Source: Thiovibrio frasassiensis (GTDB lineage: Bacteria; Desulfobacterota; Desulfobulbia; Desulfobulbales; Desulfurivibrionaceae). Taken from it: DNA of 64,000 bases. Shown here piece after piece: positions 15,630 through 23,879 of this stretch. Within the stretch, counting starts at the first letter, position 1. Every line of letters begins with the position of its first letter. The position numbers were made by a program, and so were the translations under genes. The stretch spans positions 1,703,530 to 1,767,529 of the forward strand of contig NZ_JAPHEH010000001.1 in the NCBI RefSeq assembly GCF_029607905.1, written 5' to 3'. The notes below the pieces were generated by a model that saw only the letters and a list, made by a program, of their open reading frames with translations, did not search any database and was not told the DNA's origin.

Positions 15630-17000
15630 ATGAAGCTTGACCCGTTTGATAAGGTGGTAAAAAAAAGGAACGGATTTCCCTTGTTGATTCTTGGGGGGGC
15701 AGGGTTACTTGGTCTTATTCTGGCTGCGTTTTTTTGGTTGATGGGGGATATAGAAAAGCCGCAGGTGACCATCGCGGCGGATAGCGTCCAAATCGGTCTG
15801 GACAAGCAGGTTTCCTTTGAGATCAAGGATGCAAAGAGCGGTCTCCGTTCCATCGAGGTGGCATTGGTTCAGGAAAACAAGAAAGTCTTGCTGTTTGGGA
15901 AAACCTATCCCCGGAAGGGCTATTTAGCTGGAGCCGGGCCGCAAAAGATAGAAGAAACCATCGAGATAAAGGCAAAAGAGCTTGGTTTTAAGGACGGTGC
16001 GGCTGAACTGGTGGTTACGGCGGCTGATTTTTCCTGGTGGAACTGGCTGCGAGGGAATAGCACCGTTAACGCTTCTGCGATCACCATCGACACCAAGCCT
16101 CCGATGATCAGTGTGATGGAATCGCCTACCTATATCAAGGGCGGCGGCGCGGGGGTGGTTGTCTACCGGGTCAGCGAACCAGCGGGCCGCCATGGAGTGT
16201 TGGTCAACGATATATTTTATCCCGGTTTTGCCATGCCTAAACGGGGAGAAGGGGTCTATGGCGCCTGTCTGGGGTTGCCGTACGATATCGCCGTCATCGA
16301 AAAGGCTTTTGTCGTGGCGGCGGACCGGGCCGGCAATGAGGCCAAGGCTCCCTTTACTATGGCTCTGCATGTGCGCAAGGTTGTCAGTGATAAGATCACC
16401 ATCAGCGATGGGTTCCTTTCCGCCAAGTTGCCGGAATTTGCCAGTCATTATCCGGAGCTCGCCGGCACGCCGGTTGAGCAGTATATCAAGGTAAACAATG
16501 AGGTCCGGGCGGCGAATTATAAAAAAATCCAGGAGGTTTGTGCGAAGTTCCAGCCCGAGCGGTTATGGGATGGCCGTTTCGGACGGATGGAAGGGAGCCC
16601 CCGGGCCGGATACGCCGATCACCGCACCTACCTCTATAACGGCGAAAAGATCGATGAGCAGGTGCATCTTGGCGTTGATATCGCCTCGCTCGAACATGCC
16701 AATGTCGAGGCCGCCAATCGGGGGCTGGTGGTTTTTGCCGAATACCTGGGGATTTACGGGAATACCGTTATTCTTGATCACGGGCAGGGGATCTTCAGCC
16801 TCTATTCTCACCTGAGCCAGATCGAGGTCCCGTTGCATACCATGGTCGAGAAGGGGACCGTCATAGGGCTTTCCGGCACCACCGGCATGGCTGGCGGTGA
16901 TCATCTCCACTTCGGCCTCCTGGTCAACGGGATCTTTGTCGATCCGATTGAATGGTGGGATGAGGAGTGGTTGAAAATTCATATGTTGAGTGTTCTCTAA
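15630..17000 (+). CDS. M23 (LytM-type) peptidoglycan endopeptidase with N-terminal membrane anchor
   Basis: A 456-residue protein. A single membrane segment lies near residues 17-38, with the rest in the periplasm. Residues about 45-270 look like Ig-like beta domains (for example VSFEIKDAKSGLRSIEVAL and FVVAADRAGNEAKA). The C-terminal peptidase domain has the zinc ligands HLGVD and HLHFG plus IYGNTVILDHG and LYSHLS. All catalytic positions appear intact, so it should cut peptide crosslinks or activate amidases during growth. mutL starts three bases after its stop. Confidence 0.9.
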   Translation: MKLDPFDKVVKKRNGFPLLILGGAGLLGLILAAFFWLMGDIEKPQVTIAADSVQIGLDKQVSFEIKDAKSGLRSIEVALVQENKKVLLFGKTYPRKGYLAGAGPQKIEETIEIKAKELGFKDGAAELVVTAADFSWWNWLRGNSTVNASAITIDTKPPMISVMESPTYIKGGGAGVVVYRVSEPAGRHGVLVNDIFYPGFAMPKRGEGVYGACLGLPYDIAVIEKAFVVAADRAGNEAKAPFTMALHVRKVVSDKITISDGFLSAKLPEFASHYPELAGTPVEQYIKVNNEVRAANYKKIQEVCAKFQPERLWDGRFGRMEGSPRAGYADHRTYLYNGEKIDEQVHLGVDIASLEHANVEAANRGLVVFAEYLGIYGNTVILDHGQGIFSLYSHLSQIEVPLHTMVEKGTVIGLSGTTGMAGGDHLHFGLLVNGIFVDPIEWWDEEWLKIHMLSVL

Positions 17001-17003
17001 ACG

Positions 17004-18848
17004 TTGTCCAGGATCAGGGTTCTTCCGGAAAATCTGGCCAACCAGATAGCCGCCGGTGAGGTGGTCGAACGGCCTGCCTCGGTGGTCAAGGAGCTGCTGG
17101 AAAATGCCATCGATGCAGGGGCCAGCCAGGTCACCATCCAGGTGGAAGGGGATGGCACGCGCCTGATTCGGGTGATTGACGATGGCTCCGGCATGGATCA
17201 GGATGATGTGTTGCTCTGTCTGGAGCGCCATGCCACCAGCAAGATTACCAGCCTTGGGGAACTTGGCTCCATCCGAACCCTGGGGTTTCGGGGAGAGGCC
17301 GTACCCAGTATCGCCTCGGTGGCCCGCTTGCGGATCACCTCGCGTCCGGCGACGGAACCTTTGGGGACCCAGGTTGATCTCCGTTTTGGCCGGATTCTCA
17401 AGGTGCACGAGATGGGGGGAAGTCCAGGGACCTCTTTTGAGGTGACGGACCTTTTCGGTAATGTTCCCGCCCGGAAAAAATTCTTGAAATCCACCAGAAC
17501 GGAACTGGCCCATATTGAAGAGGTGGTAAAGAATTATGCCTTGGCCCGTCCGGGAATTGGGGTGCGTTTTACGGTGGACGGCCGCGAGCTTCTTCAGCTT
17601 CCAGCCGGGCTGGACACCCCCAGAAGCAGGGTGGAACGGATTCTTGGCAAAGGAAGTACCGTTCTGGTGGCGGTGGGCCACCAGGATCAGATCGGCAACG
17701 AGCACGCTCTTCTGGTTTCCGGCTTTCTTCTCCCGCCGGACGGGCCGGCCTCTGCCCGGTTGCGGATCTTTGTCAACGGGCGGGCGATCCATGACCGGTT
17801 GGTAAGCCATGCGGTGAACGAAGGGCTCCAGAACTATCTCATGAAAGGGCGGGGGCCGGGCGGGGTGATTTTTCTGCGCATGCCGCTGGAGAGCGTTGAT
17901 GTGAACGTTCACCCCACCAAGCAGGAGGTCCGGTTTCACAAGCCGGCCCTGGTGCATCAGGCCGTGGTCGCTGCGGTGCAGAGTGGTATAGCGGATTATC
18001 AGCAGACCTTGAAGCAGGAAATTTTCCGCCCCTGGCCTGCTGCATCTGGTACGGTGCCGGATGCACTCATCTCCGCCAAGAGCTATGCGCCGGTTTGCGG
18101 GAATCCGGCGCTTGCGGTGCAGGAGCCGCTGCCCTTGGTTAAGGCCCCCTCTGCTTCAGAGGGGGCTCAGAGCCCTGTGCCTGCGATGGGGGGATTTGGG
18201 CCGACAGAGGAAGAGGGGCGTGCGGCAGATCTGCCTCAGGCTCCGGGGGGCTCAGAGGGAGAGGATGTGCCGCATGGCAGATTGCGTTATCTCGGCCAGT
18301 TGCTGGACACCTATCTGTTATGCGCTACGGAAAATGGCTTGCTTGCCATTGATCAGCATGCCGCCCATGAACGCTTGCTCTTTGAGAGGCTGAAAAGACA
18401 GTTTGCCAGCAAAAAGATCGTCCGCCAGACCCTCTTGTTTCCAAAGGTCATGGAGTGCAGTCTGGAGGAGCTTCAGATCCTCAGCCAGTATGCGGAGGAG
18501 ATTGGTGCCCTTGGGGTCGAGATAGAGGATTTCGGCGGGGGCAGCCAGGTGGTGAAAGCCGTGCCCGCGGTGCTTGGCCGTTCTCCGGTGGAGGAGGTGC
18601 TGGCCGGGATTTTTGCCCGCTTTGCTGAGCCAGGCACCGGCAAAGGCGGGGTGCGGGCCGAGGAGGTGCTTTCCGACATGGCCTGCAAGGCAGCGATCCG
18701 GGCAGGGCAAAGGTTGACCCCCAAGGAAGCCGAAGCCCTGCTTGAGGAGATGCAGCGGGCCGAGGTTTTCTCCCATTGCCCCCATGGTCGCCCCGTGGCC
18801 AAGAGCTTTACCGCCCATGACATTAAGAAGTGGTTCTATCGCGGCTGA
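17004..18848 (+). CDS. mutL: DNA mismatch repair protein MutL, endonuclease type
   Basis: A 614-residue MutL that couples mismatch recognition by MutS to strand removal. The N-terminal GHKL ATPase has RVLPENLANQIAAGEVVERP, ENAIDAGA, DDGSGM and TLGFRGEA. A Pro/Ala/Gly-rich linker spans about 350-425. The C-terminal domain carries the endonuclease motif DQHAAHERLLFE (about 450-461, matching DQHA-x2-E-x4-E), ACK at about 560-562 and CPHGRP at about 592-597. This indicates a metal-dependent nicking MutL, as in bacteria without MutH. The start is a TTG at 17004, fixed by the conserved MSRIRVLPENL start; no good Shine-Dalgarno precedes it, so coupling to the M23 gene is likely. Confidence 0.96.
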   Translation: MSRIRVLPENLANQIAAGEVVERPASVVKELLENAIDAGASQVTIQVEGDGTRLIRVIDDGSGMDQDDVLLCLERHATSKITSLGELGSIRTLGFRGEAVPSIASVARLRITSRPATEPLGTQVDLRFGRILKVHEMGGSPGTSFEVTDLFGNVPARKKFLKSTRTELAHIEEVVKNYALARPGIGVRFTVDGRELLQLPAGLDTPRSRVERILGKGSTVLVAVGHQDQIGNEHALLVSGFLLPPDGPASARLRIFVNGRAIHDRLVSHAVNEGLQNYLMKGRGPGGVIFLRMPLESVDVNVHPTKQEVRFHKPALVHQAVVAAVQSGIADYQQTLKQEIFRPWPAASGTVPDALISAKSYAPVCGNPALAVQEPLPLVKAPSASEGAQSPVPAMGGFGPTEEEGRAADLPQAPGGSEGEDVPHGRLRYLGQLLDTYLLCATENGLLAIDQHAAHERLLFERLKRQFASKKIVRQTLLFPKVMECSLEELQILSQYAEEIGALGVEIEDFGGGSQVVKAVPAVLGRSPVEEVLAGIFARFAEPGTGKGGVRAEEVLSDMACKAAIRAGQRLTPKEAEALLEEMQRAEVFSHCPHGRPVAKSFTAHDIKKWFYRG

Positions 18849-18970
18849 GTCCGGCTAAAAAAAATATCGCACAAGCGGATTGGAAAATGTATCCTTTTTG
18901 CAAAGGATCAGGCATGTCCATGCCCTTGCCGCTGCTGCGCCACTGTAAATTTTTCGATAAGGAAGACGTC

Positions 18971-19861
18971 ATGACCACACCGGTAAGCCAAACGAATTTT
19001 GCCAATCTCCATCTGCTGCACCGCGGCAAGGTCCGGGATCTCTACGAGGTGGAAGACCAGCTGCTGATGGTGGCCTCGGACCGGATCTCCGCCTTTGACG
19101 TGATCATGGACGATCCCATCCCCAACAAGGGTGCGATCTTGACCAAGCTCTCTCTTTTCTGGTTTGACTATCTCAAAGACATTGTCCCCAATCACCTGAT
19201 TACGGCAAATGTCGAGGAATATCCGGCAATATGCGCTCCCTATCGGGATCAGCTCGCGGGCAGGAGCCTGCTGGTGAAAAAGGCCAAGCCCCTGCCGGTG
19301 GAGTGTATCGTCCGCGGGTATCTTTCCGGCTCCTTCTGGCAGGCATATAAAAAAGATCCCACCGTCTGCGGCTTTGCCTTGCCGGCAGGCATGCAGGAAT
19401 CGGACAAGTTTCCCGAACCGCTTTTTACCCCGTCCACCAAGGCGGCGCTCGGCCTGCACGATGAGAACATCTCCGTGGCCGAGATGGAAAAAATCGTGGG
19501 CAAGGAACAGACCGCCCGGATCAAAGAGATCTGTGTGCGCCTTTATGAAAAGGCAGCGGACTATGCTCGCAGCAAGGGGATCATTATTGCCGACACCAAG
19601 TTTGAATTGGGCATCTATAACGGCGAGATCATCCTCATCGATGAGGTGCTGACTCCCGATTCTTCCCGGTTCTGGCCGGAAGATCAATACCGGCCCGGCG
19701 CCGGCCAGCCGAGTTTTGACAAGCAGTTTCTCCGGGACTATCTTTCCACCCTCAATTGGGGGAAAACCCCGCCGCCGCCCAAGCTGCCCCAAGAGATCAT
19801 CGACAAAACCGCATCCCGTTATCGGGAGGCCCTGCTCAAGATAACCGGCGGAGATATTTAG
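18971..19861 (+). CDS. purC: Phosphoribosylaminoimidazole-succinocarboxamide synthase (SAICAR synthetase)
   Basis: A 296-residue enzyme that joins aspartate to CAIR in purine synthesis. The N-terminus HRGKVRDLYEVEDQLLMVASDRISAFDV and the blocks PLPVECIVRGYLSGS, FTPSTKA, IADTKFELG, LIDEVLTPDSSRFWP are diagnostic. The ATG at 18971 is preceded by AAGGAAG; an upstream in-frame start at 18830 lies inside mutL and is rejected. A small hairpin ATCCTTT-TTGC-AAAGGAT is at 18891-18908 in the mutL-purC gap. The purC stop codon (19859-19861) lies within the first copy of a 20-base repeat, so the gene ends exactly at a repeat boundary. Confidence 0.96.
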   Translation: MTTPVSQTNFANLHLLHRGKVRDLYEVEDQLLMVASDRISAFDVIMDDPIPNKGAILTKLSLFWFDYLKDIVPNHLITANVEEYPAICAPYRDQLAGRSLLVKKAKPLPVECIVRGYLSGSFWQAYKKDPTVCGFALPAGMQESDKFPEPLFTPSTKAALGLHDENISVAEMEKIVGKEQTARIKEICVRLYEKAADYARSKGIIIADTKFELGIYNGEIILIDEVLTPDSSRFWPEDQYRPGAGQPSFDKQFLRDYLSTLNWGKTPPPPKLPQEIIDKTASRYREALLKITGGDI

Positions 19862-19877
19862 GAGCCGTTACGAAATA
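19858..19877 (+). repeat. Direct repeat copy 1 (TTAGGAGCCGTTACGAAATA)
   Basis: Twenty bases identical to the copy at 19951-19970, 93 bases downstream, and 17 of 18 identical to the copy at 6189. It overlaps the purC stop codon and forms the left arm of the hairpin at 19861-19902. Confidence 0.75.
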
Positions 19878-19902
19878 AGCCTTGCGGTTTCGTTACGGCT
19901 CC
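19861..19902 (+). terminator. Long hairpin directly after purC
   Basis: GGAGCCGTTACGAAA pairs with TTTCGTTACGGCTCC with one mismatch, around a 12-base loop. It starts at the purC stop codon and is the obvious transcript end, although no T-run follows. It is made from the dispersed repeat. Confidence 0.5.
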
Positions 19903-19950
19903 TTATGCCGATATTGTCGAGCAGAAGATTGAGTTCAGTGAGAGAACGGC

Positions 19951-19970
19951 TTAGGAGCCGTTACGAAATA
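19951..19970 (+). repeat. Direct repeat copy 2 (TTAGGAGCCGTTACGAAATA)
   Basis: Identical to copy 1. Together with the preceding bases it also forms the inverted repeat AACGGCT-TAGG-AGCCGTT (19945-19962). Confidence 0.75.
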
Positions 19971-20071
19971 TTCGTTTCGGTTTCATTCCTGCTCGTTATG
20001 CAGGTTGTTGGGGTGCCGTTTCTTTTTGGCGGACCTGTGAGCTGAAAATCCTTGTGCTGCGAGGTGTTGTG

Positions 20072-20785
20072 ATGCCGAGGCCCGTTGTCGGGGCCCTGTT
20101 TAAAGACGTTGCCCTCATACTGCTGCTCTGTGTTCCGTTCGGACTTGCCGGCTGCGGTGTGTCCGGGAGCAATAGCAACAAAGGTGTCAGGGATTTTTTT
20201 ACCCCGACCGATGTCAGCATTATTCGTCACCATGTGCAACTGTATCGCGGTTCCTTGCGTGACTTCACCGTCCGCCTGTATGCCAAGAACCCCAAGTATG
20301 AAAAGGATCCGTCCCGACAACGGCAGAAAATCGATTCCATCTTTGGCCAATTGCCCACCGGGGAGCAGGTCTACGCCTTCAAGCCCTCCCATGAGATACT
20401 CGCTGCGGCCTTTCAAGGGGAGGTGAGTGAGCCGGATCGGGTCTATCTCTTGAGTCTCGGCCTGTGGAAGGGGATCCAGGAGGCCTACCATGTTCGGGAT
20501 GAGGGGGTTTTTTTCAGCGGCCTGCAGATTTCTTTGGAGCGGCTGCAGCGGCTCCATCATAATGTCAGTCAGGTGAACTGGCGGTTGAAGACTTACAAGG
20601 ATAAGGACGGGAAGCTGCTGTTTGTCACCAACGAAGCCGGGGAAAACGGCTACATCAATATGGGCTACGAGGTTATCATGACCCAGATCCTCACCCGCAT
20701 TGAAGATGATATCATCATGCGGGGAGGGCTGCCCGAGAAGTACATCTTCAGTGTTTCCACCATGTTTCTCGGCATTGTTATCTAA
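20072..20785 (+). CDS. Lipoprotein of unknown function
   Basis: A 237-residue protein. The N-terminus has a hydrophobic stretch (VALILLLCVPFG) ending in a lipobox LAGC, so it should be lipidated. The mature part is mostly helical and polar, with no motif I recognise; segments such as VYLLSLGLWKGIQEAYH and GYEVIMTQILTRIEDDI suggest a globular helical domain. I chose the ATG at 20072, preceded by GAGGTG. It is alone between the purC repeats and the convergent DnaJ-like gene, with a shared terminator at 20784. Confidence 0.7.
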   Translation: MPRPVVGALFKDVALILLLCVPFGLAGCGVSGSNSNKGVRDFFTPTDVSIIRHHVQLYRGSLRDFTVRLYAKNPKYEKDPSRQRQKIDSIFGQLPTGEQVYAFKPSHEILAAAFQGEVSEPDRVYLLSLGLWKGIQEAYHVRDEGVFFSGLQISLERLQRLHHNVSQVNWRLKTYKDKDGKLLFVTNEAGENGYINMGYEVIMTQILTRIEDDIIMRGGLPEKYIFSVSTMFLGIVI

Positions 20786-20809
20786 TCCGGCACTTCTAAA
20801 GACCGGATT
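20784..20809. terminator. Hairpin between convergent lipoprotein and dnaJ-like genes
   Basis: AATCCGG (20784-20790) pairs with CCGGATT (20803-20809), followed by CTTTC. It overlaps the last codons of the minus-strand gene and probably ends transcription from one or both sides. Confidence 0.5.
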
Positions 20810-21737
20810 CTTTCAGGCTGTTCACCAACTCCCGCTGTTCCTCCGACAAGGTCTTCGGCACCGCCACCACGATTTTTACCAGCAGGTCACCGCGTGCTCC
20901 TCCCGGGCTTTCTGGCAGCCCCTGTTTGCGCAGGCGAAGTTTTGCCTGGGGCTGACAGCCGGGCGGAACCTTGACCTTGAGTTGTTTGCCGTCCAGGGTG
21001 GGGACTTCCACCTCCGCGCCAAACACGGCGGAGCTGTAAGGTATTTGCAGGTCCATGCTGAGGTCGGCCCCTTCCCGGGTAAAGGTCGGGTGCGGTTCGA
21101 CCCTGATCAGCAGATAGAGGTCGCCCGGCGGCCCACCCATGGGGGAGGGGGAGCCCTTGCCGGAAACCCGCAGTTTCTTGCCGGTTTCGATTCCGGCCGG
21201 AATTCTTACGGAAACCTTTTCCGCTGCAGCGCCGCGGCCAAGGGAGATGGTTTTTTCCGTCCCGGTCAGCACATCAAGCAGGGTGATCGGCAGTTCCAGG
21301 GAAAGATCATTGCCCTTCACCGGCTGCTGCTGGCGGAAATCCTGAAAGCCCTGGCTGCTCCGGCCGGTTGCTCCTGGCTGATGGAACATCTCATCGAATA
21401 TGCTGCCCCCCGAGCCGCCGCTTCGGAAGGTGGTGCGTCCGCCGCCGAAGTTGATCCCGAATTCCCGCAGGATATCGCCCAGGTCGGCGTTGCGGAAAAT
21501 ATCTTCCTGTGAATAGCGCTGCTGGAAGCCTGCGGAGCCGAAGGAATCGTATTGCTGCCGCTTTTCCTTGTCGGAGAGAACGGCGTACGCCTCGCTGATC
21601 TTTTTAAACTGCTCCTCCGCCTCCTTGTTGTCCTTATTGCGGTCCGGGTGGTACTTGAGGGCAAGTTTGCGGTAGGCTTTCTTGATTTCCTCCGGGGTAG
21701 CGCTTTTTTCCACACCGAGTAATTTATAGTAATCCAT
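20796..21737 (-). CDS. DnaJ-family co-chaperone without zinc finger (CbpA-like)
   Basis: A 313-residue protein. The J domain (residues 1-70) has [22 protein letters not shown] and the HPD motif in KYHPDRN that stimulates DnaK ATPase. A Gly/Phe/Gln-rich linker follows (about 80-135), then two C-terminal substrate-binding beta domains (about 140-300: [44 protein letters not shown]). There is no CXXCXGXG zinc-finger domain, which separates it from DnaJ proper. I chose the ATG at 21737 with AGGCAGGT upstream; a start at 21764 is possible. ssb lies upstream on the same strand, separated by a hairpin. Confidence 0.9.
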   Translation of the reverse strand: MDYYKLLGVEKSATPEEIKKAYRKLALKYHPDRNKDNKEAEEQFKKISEAYAVLSDKEKRQQYDSFGSAGFQQRYSQEDIFRNADLGDILREFGINFGGGRTTFRSGGSGGSIFDEMFHQPGATGRSSQGFQDFRQQQPVKGNDLSLELPITLLDVLTGTEKTISLGRGAAAEKVSVRIPAGIETGKKLRVSGKGSPSPMGGPPGDLYLLIRVEPHPTFTREGADLSMDLQIPYSSAVFGAEVEVPTLDGKQLKVKVPPGCQPQAKLRLRKQGLPESPGGARGDLLVKIVVAVPKTLSEEQRELVNSLKESGL

Positions 21738-21792
21738 ACCTGCCTGCCTGTCCTGGGCCTTCATTGCAAAAGGGAATCGTTCATAATCAGCA

Positions 21793-21824
21793 AACCCCAG
21801 TCAGAAAATAATCTGCCTGGGGTT
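21793..21824 (-). terminator. Hairpin downstream of ssb
   Basis: AACCCCAG-t-CAGA pairs with TCTG-c-CTGGGGTT around AAATAA. It lies 25 bases past the ssb stop, and on the minus strand it is followed by TTTGC. Probably the ssb terminator. Confidence 0.6.
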
Positions 21825-21848
21825 GTTCGCGTTTTTCAGCAGGGAACT

Positions 21849-22259
21849 CTAGAACGGAACGTCATCGCCCATGACCGGCTCGGGGAAAGGCTGGTCGTTG
21901 TACTGCTGAGACTGGGAGGAATCTCCACTGCTGCCGCGGGGGGAGAGCATCTTCATCTCCCGGGCCACGATCTCGGTGGTGTATTTGGTATTGCCGTCTT
22001 TGTCATCCCATTTGCGGGTCTGCAGTCTGCCTTCGATGAAGACCTTGGAGCCCTTTGAGAGGTATTCGCCGCAAATCTCCCCCAAGCGGCCGAAGGCGAC
22101 GATCCGGTGCCATTCGGTCAGCTCTTCCTTGGAGCCGTCCTGCTTCTTCCAGGTTTCGGTGGTGGCCACATTGAAGCTGGCGATGGCTGCCCCTGCCTGC
22201 GAGTAACGTACTTCCGGGTCTTTGCCGAGGTTGCCGATGAGGATGACTTTATTGACCAT
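21849..22259 (-). CDS. ssb: Single-stranded DNA-binding protein
   Basis: A 136-residue SSB that coats single-stranded DNA in replication and repair. The OB fold covers residues 1-105 ([62 protein letters not shown]). A short Ser/Gln-rich linker precedes the acidic C-terminal tip MGDDVPF that recruits partner proteins. The ATG at 22259 has AAGGAG upstream. The linker is short relative to E. coli SSB (178 residues). Confidence 0.95.
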   Translation of the reverse strand: MVNKVILIGNLGKDPEVRYSQAGAAIASFNVATTETWKKQDGSKEELTEWHRIVAFGRLGEICGEYLSKGSKVFIEGRLQTRKWDDKDGNTKYTTEIVAREMKMLSPRGSSGDSSQSQQYNDQPFPEPVMGDDVPF

Positions 22260-22498
22260 TTCTTCTCCTTATATTTTTGATCAGGTTTGCAAAAAAAAAT
22301 GAGGTGCGGTTGTGATAGCCCGCCCATCATAACGGCTATTCCCTGCGCCTGCACCAACCTTTTCCTGGGGCGGGATTTCACTTGATCTCGCGCTTGGCTG
22401 TCAGGGAACGATATACCATAGTAAGGATGGGGTGGGTAAAAATCAACACCCAAAAGCGATTCGGTAATTGGCGTAACCCGTGGTTGCAGGCTGCGGAT

Positions 22499-23638
22499 TC
22501 AGCTGGGGGTGCATTTTATTCGCGCAGCCAGATCGAGCATGCCGGGCAAGCCGCCTTTTTCTTCCGGAGAAAAGCCAAAAACATCCCGCCAGATCTCATC
22601 GCTTTCCATGCAGAAATAGAGGCAGGTGTCCGGGTCCAGGTGGCGGGAAAGGTGTTCTGCCATGAACCGGTACATCTCGGTGCGCAGCGGTCGGAAATAT
22701 CGATATTTGTTGTCCAGCCCGAGGACAAACTCTTCATGGAAAAACCGGGAGCTGGGGAAACGGCTGGTGGCGATGCCCCTCAGGGCAGGAAGAAAGCGCA
22801 ACGCTCCCATGCTGATCCAGACGATGCTCGCGGCCGGCACCGTGGCAAAGAGCCGGTCGATGGTCTCTTTGTAGCCCTTTTCCCAGCCGGGATGATAGAT
22901 GAGCGGGTCGAAATGAAAGGCCAGCTTATAGCCCCATTCGGCGCACTGGGCCGCCGCAGCCAACCGCTGCTCCAGGGTGGCGGTGCGCAGTTCTTCCTTA
23001 CCCATGATTTCCGTACTGTTGAGCGACCAGGCCATGATGGTGCGGCCGCCATGCTCGCTGTGCTCCAGATTGTCCAGAGCCACCGCCTTTGATTTCAGCT
23101 CAAGCACCGCATTGGGCTGATCCTTGAAAAATTCGATGAGGATTCGGCTCAAGCCCGTGACCCGGTCCAGGGCCATGGAGTCGGTAAATTCTCCGGTGCC
23201 GATGCGCCGGAAGGTCTGCGGAGTTTCGGCGAAGGCAGTGGTGAGTTCGGCCAGTAGATCATCGGTATTCACAAAAAAAGAAAGCCAGGGGTTGTTCAGG
23301 TAGGCTTGCAGAATGCAATACACGCAATCCATGGGGCAGTTCATCCCCACATTGAGCACCTGGTAGTCGCAACAGCGGTATTCCCTCGTGGCGGGGCAGG
23401 GCTTGAGGAAGCGGCCCCGGTTTTTGCAGAGGACAAGATGTTTCTTTCCGCTCGTGAGGCTCTGGGGGCCGAAGGTGGCAGGTGAAAGATCCGGGCCGGA
23501 GCGGGGCGGAATAACCCGTACCGTGCGTCCCGGGAGATTGGCCAGGATATTTTTGGTGAGGGGGAGATCCCGGCAATCATCCTCCACATACAGATGCTGG
23601 ATAATGTCGGCCGGATTAAATTTGGCGGTATGCGGCAT
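22499..23638 (-). CDS. Radical SAM protein of the spore-photoproduct-lyase (SPL) family
   Basis: A 379-residue radical SAM enzyme. The cluster motif CPMDCVYC (Cys101, Cys105, Cys108, a CX3CX2C pattern) ligates the [4Fe-4S] that cleaves S-adenosylmethionine. The downstream barrel has GTGEFTDSMALD and LELKSKAVALDNL, typical of the SPL group. In true spore photoproduct lyases a catalytic Cys lies about 45 residues after the motif; here that stretch has no Cys, so it may not repair spore photoproduct. I chose the ATG at 23638 (MPHTAKFNP), with AGAGGA upstream; the reading frame to 23743 adds unlikely sequence. It is divergent from hybO. Confidence 0.8.
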   Translation of the reverse strand: MPHTAKFNPADIIQHLYVEDDCRDLPLTKNILANLPGRTVRVIPPRSGPDLSPATFGPQSLTSGKKHLVLCKNRGRFLKPCPATREYRCCDYQVLNVGMNCPMDCVYCILQAYLNNPWLSFFVNTDDLLAELTTAFAETPQTFRRIGTGEFTDSMALDRVTGLSRILIEFFKDQPNAVLELKSKAVALDNLEHSEHGGRTIMAWSLNSTEIMGKEELRTATLEQRLAAAAQCAEWGYKLAFHFDPLIYHPGWEKGYKETIDRLFATVPAASIVWISMGALRFLPALRGIATSRFPSSRFFHEEFVLGLDNKYRYFRPLRTEMYRFMAEHLSRHLDPDTCLYFCMESDEIWRDVFGFSPEEKGGLPGMLDLAARIKCTPS

Positions 23639-23747
23639 GGTGTTGGGTTTTCCTCTTTGCCTTTTGGTTGCGCACCATACCGCAAAGAATCGGGTCGGCC
23701 AATGAGAAAATTCTTGACCCCCGGGTGAAAACTGCACTACCATTTTC

Positions 23748-23858
23748 TAGGTGTTTGTACCTATGCTTATCGGGCTTGACTTGTGACCGGCCGTTATGGT
23801 GCAATAACGAATAATCTTTTGAAGTTCCGCTGTTATTGAGAATGGAGAGAACTCTCCA
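23748..23858 (+). promoter_or_regulatory. hyb operon upstream region: candidate operator, promoter and leader hairpin
   Basis: The region holds TAGGT-N6-ACCTA (23748-23763), a TTGACT (23776-23781) with TGCAAT 18 bases on (23800-23805), a perfect CGTTAT-GGTGCA-ATAACG overlapping that -10 (23792-23809), and TGGAGAG-AA-CTCTCCA (23843-23858) in the leader. I see no sigma-54 GG-N10-GC promoter. The promoter call is tentative; the palindromes are exact. Confidence 0.4.
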
Positions 23859-23879
23859 CACACGTAAAAGAGGCGAACG

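Noticed and set aside
16563-17957. A 464-residue minus-strand frame across M23 and mutL
   Set aside because: It spans two real plus-strand genes and their junction and has no motif or plausible ribosome site.
23748-23879. Sigma-54 promoter before hybO
   Set aside because: No GG-N10-GC with the expected flanking bases is present; a sigma-70-like pair fits somewhat better.
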